Numbered from the stretch's first letter, positions 1 through 8,255 are shown. The stretch is 64,000 nucleotides of DNA from an uncultured Eubacteriales bacterium (GCA_934463035.1 CAKSIG010000002.1:186001-250000), one strand, 5' to 3'. The notes: generated by a model not told the origin, from the sequence alone. Numbers and translations: made by a program.

Positions 1-587
1 ACGCCATTGCAAAAGCGAGGGCGGCAAATGTCCCGAATGAAAATATTGAAAGAATAATCAAAAAAGCGGCGGGCGACGGCGAAGCCAACAACTACGAGGA
101 GCTTATATACGAGGGATACGGTCCCTGCGGCGTCGCGGTAGTTGTTGAAACCCTTACCGACAACCGCAACCGTACCGCAGGCGAGATGCGCCATTATTTT
201 GACAAGTGCGGCGGCAACCTCGGTCAGTCGGGTTCGGTTATGTTTATGTTTGACCGCAAGGGCGTTATCGTGATAGAAGCAGAGGGCAAGGACGAAGATA
301 CCGTTATGGAACACGCTCTTGAAGCAGGAGCGGAGGATTTCAACTATGACGGCGACGTTTTTGAAATAACCACCGATCCCAACGATTTCGGCGCGGTGCG
401 CGAGGCTCTTGAAGAAAAGGGATATTCTTTCCTTTCGGCGGAGGTTCAGTACATACCGCAAACTATGACTGCTATCGACGATCCCGATGCCGTAGTAAAA
501 ATGGAAAAGCTCATTGATATGCTTGAAGAAAACGACGATGTTCAGGCGATTTGGCACAATTGGGAAATGCCCGAGGACGCCGAATAA
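1..587 (+). CDS. YebC/PmpR family regulator (5' partial)
   Basis: The reading frame is open from base 3, so the true start lies before the window. The visible 194 residues are the C-terminal three quarters of a YebC/TACO1 family protein. Typical family segments are the phrase around YEGYGPCGVAVVVETLTDN, the NRNRTAGEMRHYF stretch and GNLGQSGSVMFMF. Family members are cytoplasmic; some bind DNA as regulators, and recent work ties the family to relieving ribosome stalling at proline-rich stretches. The stop is followed after 18 bp by the convergent stop of the SpoIID gene. The family assignment is firm. Which of the two roles applies here cannot be read from the sequence. Confidence 0.93.
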   Translation, partial: AIAKARAANVPNENIERIIKKAAGDGEANNYEELIYEGYGPCGVAVVVETLTDNRNRTAGEMRHYFDKCGGNLGQSGSVMFMFDRKGVIVIEAEGKDEDTVMEHALEAGAEDFNYDGDVFEITTDPNDFGAVREALEEKGYSFLSAEVQYIPQTMTAIDDPDAVVKMEKLIDMLEENDDVQAIWHNWEMPEDAE

Positions 588-605
588 CTATCGCCGTCAC
601 TCTAA

Positions 606-1577
606 CTATTTTACCTTTTCTACGGTGCAGTCCGTATAGTAATGGGTCAGTATCTCTTTAAAATCACTTCCCTGCTTCGCCATATAGTCGGCACCGTATT
701 GGCTCATTCCGACGCCGTGGCCGTATCCGCGCACGGTAAAGGTGAACTTTCCGTCTTCATATTTAACATCAAACGCATCAGAGCGCAGATTTAAGAGGGA
801 TCTTATGCGCGCGCCCTTAACGGTTTTGCCGCAAACGGAGATTTCCTTTACATTGCCCGATTCGGTTATTTCGGATTTTCCGAAATAATTCGCCGCCTCG
901 CCCGAAACCTCGCATATTTCGGACAGTTTTGAGGCTGTTTCCTCGGCTGTAAGGCTTACAGTTGAAGCGTAGTTGGGCGATAACAGGTCGCCCGAGCTGT
1001 CAACGGGCTTTAAATAGGAATAATCGCCGCCCCATACGTTTTTGGCGGACTCGGTTTTCCCCGTTGATATTGCGTGATACACCGCAAGTATCGGGGTACC
1101 CTTGCAGGTTATCATATATCCCGATGTGTCTCTTATTGCCTTTTTGATTTTTTCAGCGTATTCGTCCGCCTTATCGCCCCAGCGTTCTCTGACGGCGGAC
1201 TCGGATATATAACTTTGGTCGATAGTATGGTCGGTGCTTATATCGTAGCTCTTTTGTGAGTTTTCCGCGCGTTTATAACAGGCGTAGGTATATGCCGCGA
1301 CCGACTGCGCTTTAAGCGCCTCCTCGTTATACAGCGCAGGCATTTCGGCTGCAACCACACCGAAAATATAATCCTCGGACTTCATTTCGGTCACGTTTCC
1401 GCTTGCCGAATCAAGAACCCTGAAACTGTCGGAGACCGCATCCTTTGCCTTTGGTATATTGACCGCGGTTTTAGACGCCGCGACAGAAAGCGGCGCGTTA
1501 TCCTTTTTCATTGCCGAAAGCGGCACGAGCAGCATAGCCGCCAGCAATATTCCGACGACGCACACGGTTTTTTTCAT
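606..1577 (-). CDS. spoIID: SpoIID/LytB-domain protein (sporulation lytic enzyme)
   Basis: A 323-residue exported protein. Residues 1-23 form a signal peptide or membrane anchor (lysines then a long hydrophobic run). The SpoIID domain follows, with the catalytic-glutamate segment FGVVAAEMP (Glu78), EEALKAQSVAAYTYA, and the C-terminal signature GYGHGVGMSQYGA. In Bacillus, SpoIID is a lytic transglycosylase that cleaves peptidoglycan denuded by the SpoIIP amidase and drives septal thinning and engulfment of the forespore. The gene starts at ATG 1577 with a GGAGA ribosome site and is divergent from the membrane-protein gene at 1661. No spoIIIE-type or other sporulation gene is adjacent, so a vegetative LytB-like role is possible. 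Confidence 0.88.
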   Translation of the reverse strand: MKKTVCVVGILLAAMLLVPLSAMKKDNAPLSVAASKTAVNIPKAKDAVSDSFRVLDSASGNVTEMKSEDYIFGVVAAEMPALYNEEALKAQSVAAYTYACYKRAENSQKSYDISTDHTIDQSYISESAVRERWGDKADEYAEKIKKAIRDTSGYMITCKGTPILAVYHAISTGKTESAKNVWGGDYSYLKPVDSSGDLLSPNYASTVSLTAEETASKLSEICEVSGEAANYFGKSEITESGNVKEISVCGKTVKGARIRSLLNLRSDAFDVKYEDGKFTFTVRGYGHGVGMSQYGADYMAKQGSDFKEILTHYYTDCTVEKVK

Positions 1578-1660
1578 ATCTTTCTCCGTTTCAAATTATA
1601 TAATAATATTACAGTATAATTCTATGCCGAAAAAATTTTATTTATTATAGGAGAGTTCTG

Positions 1661-2497
1661 ATGAAGTATAATAATATTATAAAGGTTTTCTGCGTCATTT
1701 TACCGATAAGTATTCTGTTGCGTGTTATCCAAATGGTCTGCACCGTAGAAGACGTTACGGGGTTTTTCAAGCGAGGATACGCAGGTATGGGCTTTGCTCT
1801 GCTTGTCACAATATTAATTGCGTTTGCGGCGGTTTTTATAACGTCGTATACTGCGCGCAGATGTCCCAAAAACCCTCCTAAGGTAAATCTTATCACGGGG
1901 CTTTTCTCGCTGTCGCTCGGTGTTTCAATGGCGTATCAGCTTTTCACCGAGGAATTTGTGAGCAACGTTCGCTCGTGGCAGATAGTAATGCTTGATATAA
2001 CGGGCGCTCTCGCGGCAATATATTTCATAGCCTTCGGCTTCAAGATGATAGTAAATTACAAACTGCCGAAGCTCTTTTCGCTTATACCTGCAGTTTATTG
2101 GATATTCAGGCTGATATGCATTTTCACCTCAATTTCGGAGCTTGCGCTTATTGTGGAAAATATTATAACGCTTGCTTCCAACTGCTTGATACTGCTGTTT
2201 ATGGTAAGTATGGCTAAACTCTACAACGGTATTGATATCGAAAAGAATTTCAAAAAACTGCTGTCATTCGGTCTGTGCTGCGCTATGGCGTGCTTTACGG
2301 ACGCTATGCCGCGCATAATAGCCCTGCTTTCGGGACACGCTGAATATATGCACGGAACGCTTCCCGCCGCCTTTACGGTGCTTATGTGCGGATTCTTCGC
2401 AGCCTCCTTCACGTTCTCGCATTTTTCGTCAAGCAATTTAAGAACGAAAAAGCATTTAAAAAGCGGCAGAACCTCGGCAAGCTATTATACAGATTAA
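1661..2497 (+). CDS. Unknown polytopic membrane protein
   Basis: A 278-residue protein I do not recognise. It is mostly hydrophobic, with about seven or eight predicted membrane spans separated by short charged loops, for example around residues 8-24, 43-66, 75-95, 107-125, 141-160 and 195-262. There is no visible catalytic motif or signal-peptide cleavage site. The start is ATG 1661 with a GGAGAG ribosome site 6 bases upstream. The gene is divergent from SpoIID and lies just upstream of a tRNA pair. A TATAAT at about 1612 may serve this gene. Function unknown. Confidence 0.8.
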   Translation: MKYNNIIKVFCVILPISILLRVIQMVCTVEDVTGFFKRGYAGMGFALLVTILIAFAAVFITSYTARRCPKNPPKVNLITGLFSLSLGVSMAYQLFTEEFVSNVRSWQIVMLDITGALAAIYFIAFGFKMIVNYKLPKLFSLIPAVYWIFRLICIFTSISELALIVENIITLASNCLILLFMVSMAKLYNGIDIEKNFKKLLSFGLCCAMACFTDAMPRIIALLSGHAEYMHGTLPAAFTVLMCGFFAASFTFSHFSSSNLRTKKHLKSGRTSASYYTD

Positions 2498-2536
2498 CGC
2501 TCTGCAAAATAGTTTTTAAAAATTGCATTTTGGGTA

Positions 2537-2565
2537 TTGACAAAAACATCTTAAACAGATATAAT
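2537..2565 (+). promoter_or_regulatory. Strong promoter for the tRNA pair
   Basis: TTGACA (2537-2542), a 17-bp spacer and TATAAT (2560-2565) form a consensus sigma-A promoter. The predicted start is about 8 bp before the first tRNA base, as is usual for tRNA units. Confidence 0.85.
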
Positions 2566-2581
2566 ATATTGGTCACGGCTT

Positions 2582-2658
2582 GGCTGTATAGCTCAGTTGG
2601 CTAGAGCATGCGGTTCATACCCGCAGTGTCATTGGTTCAAATCCAATTACAGCCACCA
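2582..2658 (+). tRNA. tRNA-Met (anticodon CAT), CCA encoded
   Basis: The sequence folds into a complete cloverleaf. The acceptor stem is GGCTGTA/TACAGCC, the D arm is GCTC/GAGC, the anticodon stem is TGCGG/CCGCA around loop TTCATAC (anticodon CAT), and the T arm is ATTGG/CCAAT with loop TTCAAAT. The 3' CCA is encoded. G1 pairs with C72, which argues against initiator tRNA. An elongator Met tRNA is most likely. A lysidine-modified Ile2 tRNA cannot be excluded from the anticodon alone. Confidence 0.95.
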
Positions 2659-2686
2659 AAAAGAATATACTTCGGTATATTCTTTT
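2659..2686 (+). terminator. Perfect UUCG hairpin between the two tRNAs
   Basis: Twelve perfectly paired bases (2659-2670 with 2675-2686) close on a TTCG tetraloop, and the 3' arm ends in TTTT. It fills the whole spacer between the tRNAs apart from two bases. It could be a partial intrinsic terminator or a processing spacer. Confidence 0.7.
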
Positions 2687-2688
2687 GC

Positions 2689-2764
2689 GGCCCGGTGGTC
2701 AAGAGGCCTAAGACACCGCCCTTTCACGGCGGTAACACGAGTTCGAATCTCGTCCGGGTCACCA
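2689..2764 (+). tRNA. tRNA-Glu (anticodon TTC), CCA encoded
   Basis: The acceptor stem is GGCCCGG/CCGGGTC with one G-U pair. The anticodon stem CCGCC/GGCGG encloses loop CTTTCAC (anticodon TTC), and the T arm is ACGAG/CTCGT with GTTCGAATC. CCA is encoded. It is co-transcribed with the preceding tRNA. Confidence 0.96.
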
Positions 2765-2797
2765 GAAAAAAGCACTTGCATTTGCAAGTGCTTTTTT
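2765..2797 (+). terminator. Rho-independent terminator of the tRNA unit
   Basis: The stem GAAAAAAGCACTTGC / GCAAGTGCTTTTTTC has 15 pairs and a 4-nt loop and begins immediately after the CCA of tRNA-Glu. The 3' arm carries a T6 run. Confidence 0.88.
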
Positions 2798-2800
2798 CAA

Positions 2801-2948
2801 TGAAATTCGCCTTTCGGCGAGTGAAATAGCTTCGCTGTGAAATGCGCTTACGCGTATGAAATATTTGCTGCGCAAATGTTAGTAAGCGAATTTTATTTCA
2901 CATTTTGCCGTAAGGCAAAATATTTCATAATCCGCAAGGATTATTTCA
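2801..2948. repeat. Array of small hairpins joined by TGAAAT / ATTTCA linkers
   Basis: The word TGAAAT occurs at 2801, 2822, 2838 and 2857, and its complement ATTTCA at 2895, 2922 and 2943. Between successive words lie unrelated short palindromes: 2807-2820 (TCGCC/GGCGA), 2828-2836 (AGC/GCT), 2844-2854, 2863-2877 (ATTTGC/GCAAAT), 2902-2921 (ATTTTGCC/GGCAAAAT) and 2928-2943 (TAATCC/GGATTA). The outer ends AATGAAAT/ATTTCATT are themselves inverted. No ORF is plausible. It behaves like a dispersed structured repeat placed between two terminators. Confidence 0.75.
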
Positions 2949-2972
2949 TTAAAAAAGCCGTTACCCTCACAC

Positions 2973-3004
2973 AAAAAGCATCTGCCATAAGGCAGATGCT
3001 TTTT
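2973..3004 (-). terminator. Terminator of the cation-efflux operon
   Basis: AAAAAGCATCTGCC (2973-2986) pairs with GGCAGATGCTTTTT (2991-3004) around an ATAA loop, 4 bp past the stop of the leftward operon. The symmetrical A/T flanks would let it act on both strands. Confidence 0.85.
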
Positions 3005-3007
3005 AAG

Positions 3008-4192
3008 TTATTTCCCTGTAAAATCGTTATCAAAGGTTATAACGCAGATATAGCCTTTATTAATTTGCTTTGCCGTTTCGCTTATCCTTTTATCAAGCTC
3101 GGCGTTGCTTATTTTCACCGAGGACGGCACAACAACATCAAAAATCAAATTTGTGTGATTTTCGCCGCCCGAGGTCATTCTGAAATCGTGCAAAGACAGA
3201 CGTTCGTCTATCTTCTTTAATCCGTCCGACATTGCCGACCTTGCCGCCGCAACGGTTTCATCATTGGTGTCTATCGGGTCCATATGTATAACAAGCGCGA
3301 CGTCAAGCCGCTCGTTTACCAGCTTTTCGCAAATATCTATCTGCTCGTGGCATTTGACTATATCAATATCCTGCGGAACCTCAACGTGAACCGAGGCGAA
3401 CTGCCTGCCGGGTCCGTAGTTATGCACGATAAGGTCGTGTATGCCTATAAACCCGTCAAACGACATAATCGTATTCTCAATAGCCTCGGTAAGCTCTTTT
3501 GACGGCGGCTCGCCCAATATCTGATTAAGCGTATCCCTTGCCGCCGAAAGTCCCGAATATATAATAAACAGCGCCACCGCCGCCGCCATAACAGCGTCAA
3601 GATTAAACGAGGGCTTAAACAGCATAGAGATAATAACCGCCGCAAGTATAACCGTGGTTGTGATGCAGTCGTTGATACTGTCCTGCGCCGTAGCCATAAG
3701 CGCTTCGGCGTTTATTTTTTTACCCAATTTGCGGTTGAAAACAAACATCCACAGCTTTACAAGTATTGAAACTGTCAAAACTATAATGGCGGTTTTATCG
3801 TAGACAGGCGCCGCCGTGCCGTTTATCAGATCCTTAACCGAGGAAATAAACAGCTCGCCGCCGACTATCAGGATAATAACCGAAACAACGAACGCCGACA
3901 TATATTCCATTCTTCCGTGACCGAAAGGGTGGTCGCTGTCGGCAGGCTTGCCCGCCAGCTTAAAGCCTATCATCGTGATAACCGAAGAACCCATATCGGA
4001 AAGGTTGTTGAGCCCGTCCGCTATAACCGAAATACTTGACGTTATGACACCTACCGCTATTTTAAGCGAACACAATATAACATTGCAGGCAATTCCCACA
4101 AGTCCGCACAAAAGTCCGTACCTGCCGCGCACCTTAACATCGTTGGTATCGTCGGGATTTTTTATAAAAAGACGCACCAAAAGCTCCGTCAT
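3008..4192 (-). CDS. Cation diffusion facilitator transporter
   Basis: A 394-residue CDF family antiporter that would export divalent metal ions (Zn, Fe, Mn or similar) in exchange for protons. The first metal-site helix carries ADGLNNLSDMGSS (Asp59), followed by DHPFGHGRMEY before TM3 and ATAQDSINDC in TM5. About six membrane spans occupy residues 28-220. The cytoplasmic C-terminal dimerisation domain follows and contains the HVEVPQDID segment. The start ATG overlaps the ddl stop by one base (TAATG), so it is translationally coupled as the last gene of the hydrolase-murF-ddl operon. The metal specificity is not determinable from this sequence. Confidence 0.9.
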   Translation of the reverse strand: MTELLVRLFIKNPDDTNDVKVRGRYGLLCGLVGIACNVILCSLKIAVGVITSSISVIADGLNNLSDMGSSVITMIGFKLAGKPADSDHPFGHGRMEYMSAFVVSVIILIVGGELFISSVKDLINGTAAPVYDKTAIIVLTVSILVKLWMFVFNRKLGKKINAEALMATAQDSINDCITTTVILAAVIISMLFKPSFNLDAVMAAAVALFIIYSGLSAARDTLNQILGEPPSKELTEAIENTIMSFDGFIGIHDLIVHNYGPGRQFASVHVEVPQDIDIVKCHEQIDICEKLVNERLDVALVIHMDPIDTNDETVAAARSAMSDGLKKIDERLSLHDFRMTSGGENHTNLIFDVVVPSSVKISNAELDKRISETAKQINKGYICVITFDNDFTGK

Positions 4193-5391
4193 TACAGCTT
4201 GGCTCCCTTTGCGCCCTTGCTTCCGAAAGATACTCCCGAAAGGATATTCGTGTCTATCGTAAAGGTGAGATTATCACGTCCGCGCTGACGGCGGAAAGCA
4301 AGCTCTATAAGTCGGTCAAGCATATCGGGGTATTTAAGACCGGACGCCTCCCACAAATAGAAAGCAAGCGAACCCGGGATAGTATTTATTTCGTTGGCAT
4401 AGACCTTGTCGGTCTCGGTATCTATCATAAAATCAATGCGGACAACGCCGTTTGCGCCGAGCGCTTTGAATATTTTGCAGGAAAGCCCGCGTATCTCCTG
4501 CGACTTTTCCGCAGGCAGATCGGCTGGAATTTTACGTCCGAGCGACGCCATACCTTTGCTGGGACCCTGATTTTCCGACTTTGAGCCGCCGAGATATTTG
4601 TCCTCATAAGAAAGTATTTCATCGTGCATAAACGGTTCTTCGCAAACGCTTGCCTCGCAATTATCCACGTCCCCCAGCACCGAGCAGTTAATTTCCCTGA
4701 GCGAGCATATAGCGCGCTCGGCAAGTATCCTGTCGGCGAACGAGAAAGCAAGGGTAACTGCCTCGTCAAGCTCCTCGGCGGAGTCCACCTTGGTGATACC
4801 CACGCTTGAACCCAAATTAACGGGTTTGATTATAAGGGGATAGCCTATTTTTTCGGCTATTTCCTTTGCAAAGCCTTCCTTGTTTTCGGCGTAGTCGCGC
4901 GAGCGAATCTGAACGCAGTCAAGCACAGGTATACCCGCATTTTTCATAACATCTTTATAAACCGCTTTATCCATGCCGACGGCGGAGGATATTATATCGC
5001 AGCCGACATACGGTATTCCGAGATATTCAAAATAGCCCTGTATCGTTCCGTCCTCGCAGTTGGTACCGTGAACTATCGGAAAAGCAACGTTAAGCTCTAT
5101 ATCCTTATTCTTTGAGAAAAATCCCTTATTTGCGAATTTTACGACAACCTTGCCGTCGCTTTTTACCACGAAAACACGATTGCATTTTTTAAGCAGCGCC
5201 GCAAGGTCGCGGTACTCCTCAATTTCAAAAAGAGCCTCTCCCGTATACATATCGCCGCTCTTTGTAACGTAGATTGGCGTTACGTCATACTTGTCGCGCT
5301 TTATTGAGCGCATTGCCTGAACGGCGGATATTATTGAAACCTCATGCTCAACCGAGCGGCAGCCGAAAAATACGCCGATATTAGTTTTCAT
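4192..5391 (-). CDS. ddl: D-alanine--D-alanine ligase
   Basis: A 399-residue ATP-grasp enzyme that joins two D-alanines for the end of the peptidoglycan stem peptide. Visible signatures are EHEVSI near the N-terminus, GTNCEDGTIQG, the ATP-grasp lysine region KPVNLGSSVGI, and the C-terminal EINTIPGS with metal-binding Glu and Asn. The omega-loop segment YEDKY keeps the tyrosine that marks D-Ala-D-Ala rather than D-Ala-D-Lac ligases (the latter have Phe), so intrinsic vancomycin resistance is not suggested. It lies directly after murF, whose product uses the dipeptide. The C-terminal tail SFGSKGAKGAKL extends a little beyond the usual end. Confidence 0.95.
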   Translation of the reverse strand: MKTNIGVFFGCRSVEHEVSIISAVQAMRSIKRDKYDVTPIYVTKSGDMYTGEALFEIEEYRDLAALLKKCNRVFVVKSDGKVVVKFANKGFFSKNKDIELNVAFPIVHGTNCEDGTIQGYFEYLGIPYVGCDIISSAVGMDKAVYKDVMKNAGIPVLDCVQIRSRDYAENKEGFAKEIAEKIGYPLIIKPVNLGSSVGITKVDSAEELDEAVTLAFSFADRILAERAICSLREINCSVLGDVDNCEASVCEEPFMHDEILSYEDKYLGGSKSENQGPSKGMASLGRKIPADLPAEKSQEIRGLSCKIFKALGANGVVRIDFMIDTETDKVYANEINTIPGSLAFYLWEASGLKYPDMLDRLIELAFRRQRGRDNLTFTIDTNILSGVSFGSKGAKGAKL

Positions 5392-5412
5392 ACGATAATC
5401 TCCTCATTTTCT

Positions 5413-6987
5413 TTAATTAAGATAATTGTCAGGCAGGTCGTTTTCAAGCAGTATCACGGTATTGCTGTCCGCAAGCGGCGTAAATACCCCCATTGCCTCT
5501 TTAAAGCTCGAAACGACATAAACATTGTTACTGTCAAACTCCGCGGCTTCGACGCCGTCCCTTAACGGGCGGGAACGATTTTTGCCGACAAGGATTATTA
5601 TATCACAATACTTTGCGGCTTCAAGACCCAAAGCATAGTTACATTCATATTCCCGTTCGCCGAGTTCAATAAGCCCGGGTGTTACTATTATTTTCCGCAT
5701 ACCATCAAACGAGCCGAGAACGCGGACCGCGCCGAGACTCCCCTCGGGGTTTGCATTGTACGCGTCGTCTATAAGCACCGCCTTGCCGTAGCTTTTGAGT
5801 TCAAGCCTGTGTTCCGTAGGTTTAAGCGAGGATATTGCAAAGGCTATATCCTTAACGCTTACGCCGAGACGGTAGGCGCACGCCGCGGCAATAACTATAT
5901 CGTTAATGCTGTGCATACCGAGCAGACGGGTCGTAACGCCGACCCGTTCGCCGCCAAGGCAGAGGTCGAAGGACGAACCGTATCTTGAATAGGAAATATT
6001 TTCGGCGCGAAATTCGCAGTTTTCAGCAGTTCCGCAAAGAATATAACCGTTTTTATCAATTCGGTTCGTTATCTCGGCGCAGTCGCCGTTTACGAAGACC
6101 TCGCCGTTTTTCGCCTTAACCGCGTCCGACAGCTCAAACTTGGTTTTAAAGACATTATCGACCGACTTGAAAGTATCAAGGTGCTGAGGTCCCACCGCGG
6201 TTATAATCCCGTAATCGGGATCAGCTATATCACACAGTTCTTTAATATCGCCGATATTTTTCGCGCCCATTTCGCAGATAAAAACCTGAGTTTGCGGCTG
6301 TATCTGCTCTCTTACGGTTCTTACAACGCCCATCGGAGTATTAAAGCTCTTAGGCGTTGCAACTACGTTGTATTTTTCGCTTAAAATCCTTTTAAGTATA
6401 AATTTAGTGGTGGTCTTGCCGTAGCTTCCCGTAATTCCTATAACTGTAAGGTCGGGACATTCCTTTAAAATACGCTTTGCGTCCCTTACGTAGGCGGCGG
6501 CAAAAGCCTTTTCAAACGGAAGCGTTACCGCCCAGCACAAAAACGTAAGGAGCGGGGTAACGACCGACAGCATAAACAGCAGAATAACGCCTATTTCACC
6601 CGTGAGCGTTTCGGGGAAAAGGCAGTAAAGCAGTATGAGTATAAGCATTATTACCGCGGCGGCGGCATAAAGCCTTTTAACGCGCGAGGTAAACACCAGC
6701 TTTTTTATAGACTTCTTTTGGATATTTACGGCGCTGACTATTCTGAAACCGAGTATAAATGCAATTAAAACGCCCTGTTCGGTATATTTTTCAGATGTAT
6801 ACAGAACCGAAGAAGCGCAAAACAGTATTGAAAGCACGGCGAGGATTACCGCGAACGAGTCTTTAAGCCAACCGAAATACCTTGACGGAAAGTAGGAATT
6901 TTGCTGTAACATCTGAAACTGCCTTGTAAGCGAAAACAGCGCCGACGCGGCGGAAAGAATCATAGTAATCAACAGAATGTAATTCAT
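5413..6987 (-). CDS. murF: MurF-type ligase with an N-terminal membrane domain
   Basis: A 524-residue Mur ligase. The C-terminal two thirds are MurF-like: the P-loop GITGSYGKTTTK (about residues 181-192), TPKSFNTPMGVVRTVRE, the FICEMGAKNIGDI segment, and the EHRLE and DDAYNANPEG motifs of the MurF C-terminal domain. It would add D-Ala-D-Ala to the UDP-MurNAc-tripeptide. The unusual part is residues 1-160, with about five hydrophobic helices that are absent from typical soluble MurF (about 450 residues). The start ATG has AAGGTGA at the end of the upstream hydrolase gene. Adjacency to ddl supports the assignment. Confidence 0.9.
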   Translation of the reverse strand: MNYILLITMILSAASALFSLTRQFQMLQQNSYFPSRYFGWLKDSFAVILAVLSILFCASSVLYTSEKYTEQGVLIAFILGFRIVSAVNIQKKSIKKLVFTSRVKRLYAAAAVIMLILILLYCLFPETLTGEIGVILLFMLSVVTPLLTFLCWAVTLPFEKAFAAAYVRDAKRILKECPDLTVIGITGSYGKTTTKFILKRILSEKYNVVATPKSFNTPMGVVRTVREQIQPQTQVFICEMGAKNIGDIKELCDIADPDYGIITAVGPQHLDTFKSVDNVFKTKFELSDAVKAKNGEVFVNGDCAEITNRIDKNGYILCGTAENCEFRAENISYSRYGSSFDLCLGGERVGVTTRLLGMHSINDIVIAAACAYRLGVSVKDIAFAISSLKPTEHRLELKSYGKAVLIDDAYNANPEGSLGAVRVLGSFDGMRKIIVTPGLIELGEREYECNYALGLEAAKYCDIIILVGKNRSRPLRDGVEAAEFDSNNVYVVSSFKEAMGVFTPLADSNTVILLENDLPDNYLN

Positions 6988-6991
6988 TATA

Positions 6992-7738
6992 TCACCTTAT
7001 AAAACTTCTTAAAATGGCGCTTGCCTCATACGGGCGTTCGCAGAACGAATAATGCCCCGTTCCCTTTATCACGCAAAGTCCCGCGTCGGGAATAAGGGAT
7101 TCAATTATTTTTGCGTCGCTCAAAGTCGTTGCGGTATCGTTCTCACCCCATATAAGCAGGGTCGGGCATTTTATGTTGGGCAAAAGTCCGCGCAGGTCGG
7201 TGTTCACAAGTGAAACCATTGTTTTTCTTAACACCTCGGGCGCGGCGTTGTAGTCAGCCGAACCGTAATGGCGGCGGGCTTTGTCAAGCAGACCTTCCGA
7301 ATGATTTTTAATAACGGGGAGCGTTAAAACCTTTTTTATAGCCTTAAAGCTCTTAGCGCGCATTTTCTGCTTTGCGGTTTTTTTAGGAATAAGACCCGCC
7401 GAGTCGAGCAAAACTATTTTAGGCGGAGACATCATTCCCGAACCGACGAGCTTTAAAATGACCCTGCCGCCGTGTGAATGGCCTATAAGTATCGGGTTTT
7501 CAAGCCCCACAGCCGAAATAAATTTTTTAACGAATTCACAGTAATCGTCAATATTCCACGGCGTTTCCATAGTATCCGAACCGCCGCAGCCCGGGAAATT
7601 CAAGGCAACGGTACGGCACCTGTCGGAAAGGGCGGCTATGACCCCCTTGTATACGTCATAGGACGAACCCCAGCCGTGAAGAAGCAGAACGGGGATACCG
7701 CTGCCGCTGTCGGTATACTGAATTTTAAGACCGTCTAT
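6992..7738 (-). CDS. Alpha/beta hydrolase, probable ATA start
   Basis: A 248-residue alpha/beta-hydrolase-fold protein. Landmarks are LLLHGWGSS (oxyanion-hole region), LNFPGCGGSD, the nucleophile elbow GHSHGG, the acid region WGENDTAT and the catalytic GTGHYS histidine near the C-terminus. The HGWGSS block lies upstream of any in-frame ATG, GTG or TTG, so the first standard codon (TTG at 7603) would cut off the fold. The frame is open to 7756. The best ribosome site (GGAG) is 6 bases before an in-frame ATA at 7738. Alternatively, an ATG at 7757 would be in frame if one T of a TTTT run were absent. It is the first gene of the murF-ddl operon; substrate unknown. Confidence 0.8.
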   Translation of the reverse strand: MDGLKIQYTDSGSGIPVLLLHGWGSSYDVYKGVIAALSDRCRTVALNFPGCGGSDTMETPWNIDDYCEFVKKFISAVGLENPILIGHSHGGRVILKLVGSGMMSPPKIVLLDSAGLIPKKTAKQKMRAKSFKAIKKVLTLPVIKNHSEGLLDKARRHYGSADYNAAPEVLRKTMVSLVNTDLRGLLPNIKCPTLLIWGENDTATTLSDAKIIESLIPDAGLCVIKGTGHYSFCERPYEASAILRSFIR

Positions 7739-7790
7739 AACTGTCTCCGTAAAACATCAACTCCCCATATATCTATACTAACGCAATGCT

Positions 7791-7806
7791 ATTATACCAA
7801 ATTATA
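7791..7806 (-). promoter_or_regulatory. Tandem -10 elements for the hydrolase-murF-ddl operon
   Basis: Two TATAAT hexamers lie on the minus strand at 7791-7796 and 7801-7806, ahead of the hydrolase. The -35 regions are weak. Confidence 0.5.
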
Positions 7807-7867
7807 CTTAAAAAAAGAAGTTTTTTTTCAAAAAACATTATTTTAGGCAAGAAAGAGGTTTTGTCTG

Positions 7868-7896
7868 TTTACTTTTTTTGAAACTTAGAGTAAAAT
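7868..7896 (+). promoter_or_regulatory. Probable promoter of the V-type ATPase operon
   Basis: TTTACT (7868-7873), a 17-bp spacer and TAAAAT (7891-7896) lie about 25 bp before the first ATPase gene. The match is moderate, but it is the only candidate in the interval. Confidence 0.5.
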
Positions 7897-7921
7897 TAAA
7901 CCAACGAAAGGAGTGTTTTAC

Positions 7922-8230
7922 TTGGCAAAATTGCTTGTTGATGAAATACGCGAGACCGAAAAGCAGGGCGGCGAAATTATAGCCGCCGCCGAAAAAAAGG
8001 CAAAGGAAATTCAAAGCTGCGCTTCAAGCAATGCTGAGAACGAACTGCAAAAAAAGCTGTCTGACGCCGAGCAAACAGCCGCGTCGCTGACAGAAGAAGC
8101 AAAAACCGCGGCAAATCAGATAAAGGAAAACGCGGCTGCCGAAGCTAAAACGCTTTGCGGCGATTTAAGAAAGAACGCGCAAAATAATTTTGAGGCGGCG
8201 GTTGACGCGGTTGTAAACTTACTGAAATAA
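7922..8230 (+). CDS. V-type ATPase peripheral-stalk subunit (H/G-like)
   Basis: A 102-residue, almost entirely helical and charged protein (AAAEKKAKEI and similar heptads), as expected for the coiled-coil subunit that pairs with subunit E in the peripheral stalk of A/V-type ATPases. AAGGAG ends 8 bases before TTG 7922, so I prefer this start to the in-frame GTG at 7913, which overlaps the ribosome site. It is the first gene of the nine-gene ATPase operon. Its sequence is low-complexity, so the call rests mainly on position and coiled-coil character. Confidence 0.78.
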   Translation: MAKLLVDEIRETEKQGGEIIAAAEKKAKEIQSCASSNAENELQKKLSDAEQTAASLTEEAKTAANQIKENAAAEAKTLCGDLRKNAQNNFEAAVDAVVNLLK

Positions 8231-8255
8231 GCGGTAATAAGTGTGGTGATAATTT

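Noticed and set aside
2582..2658. Initiator tRNA-fMet
   Set aside because: The first pair is G-C; initiator tRNAs have an unpaired C-A there.
4192..5391. VanA-type D-Ala-D-Lac ligase
   Set aside because: The omega-loop tyrosine of D-Ala-D-Ala ligases is kept and no vanH or vanX is adjacent.
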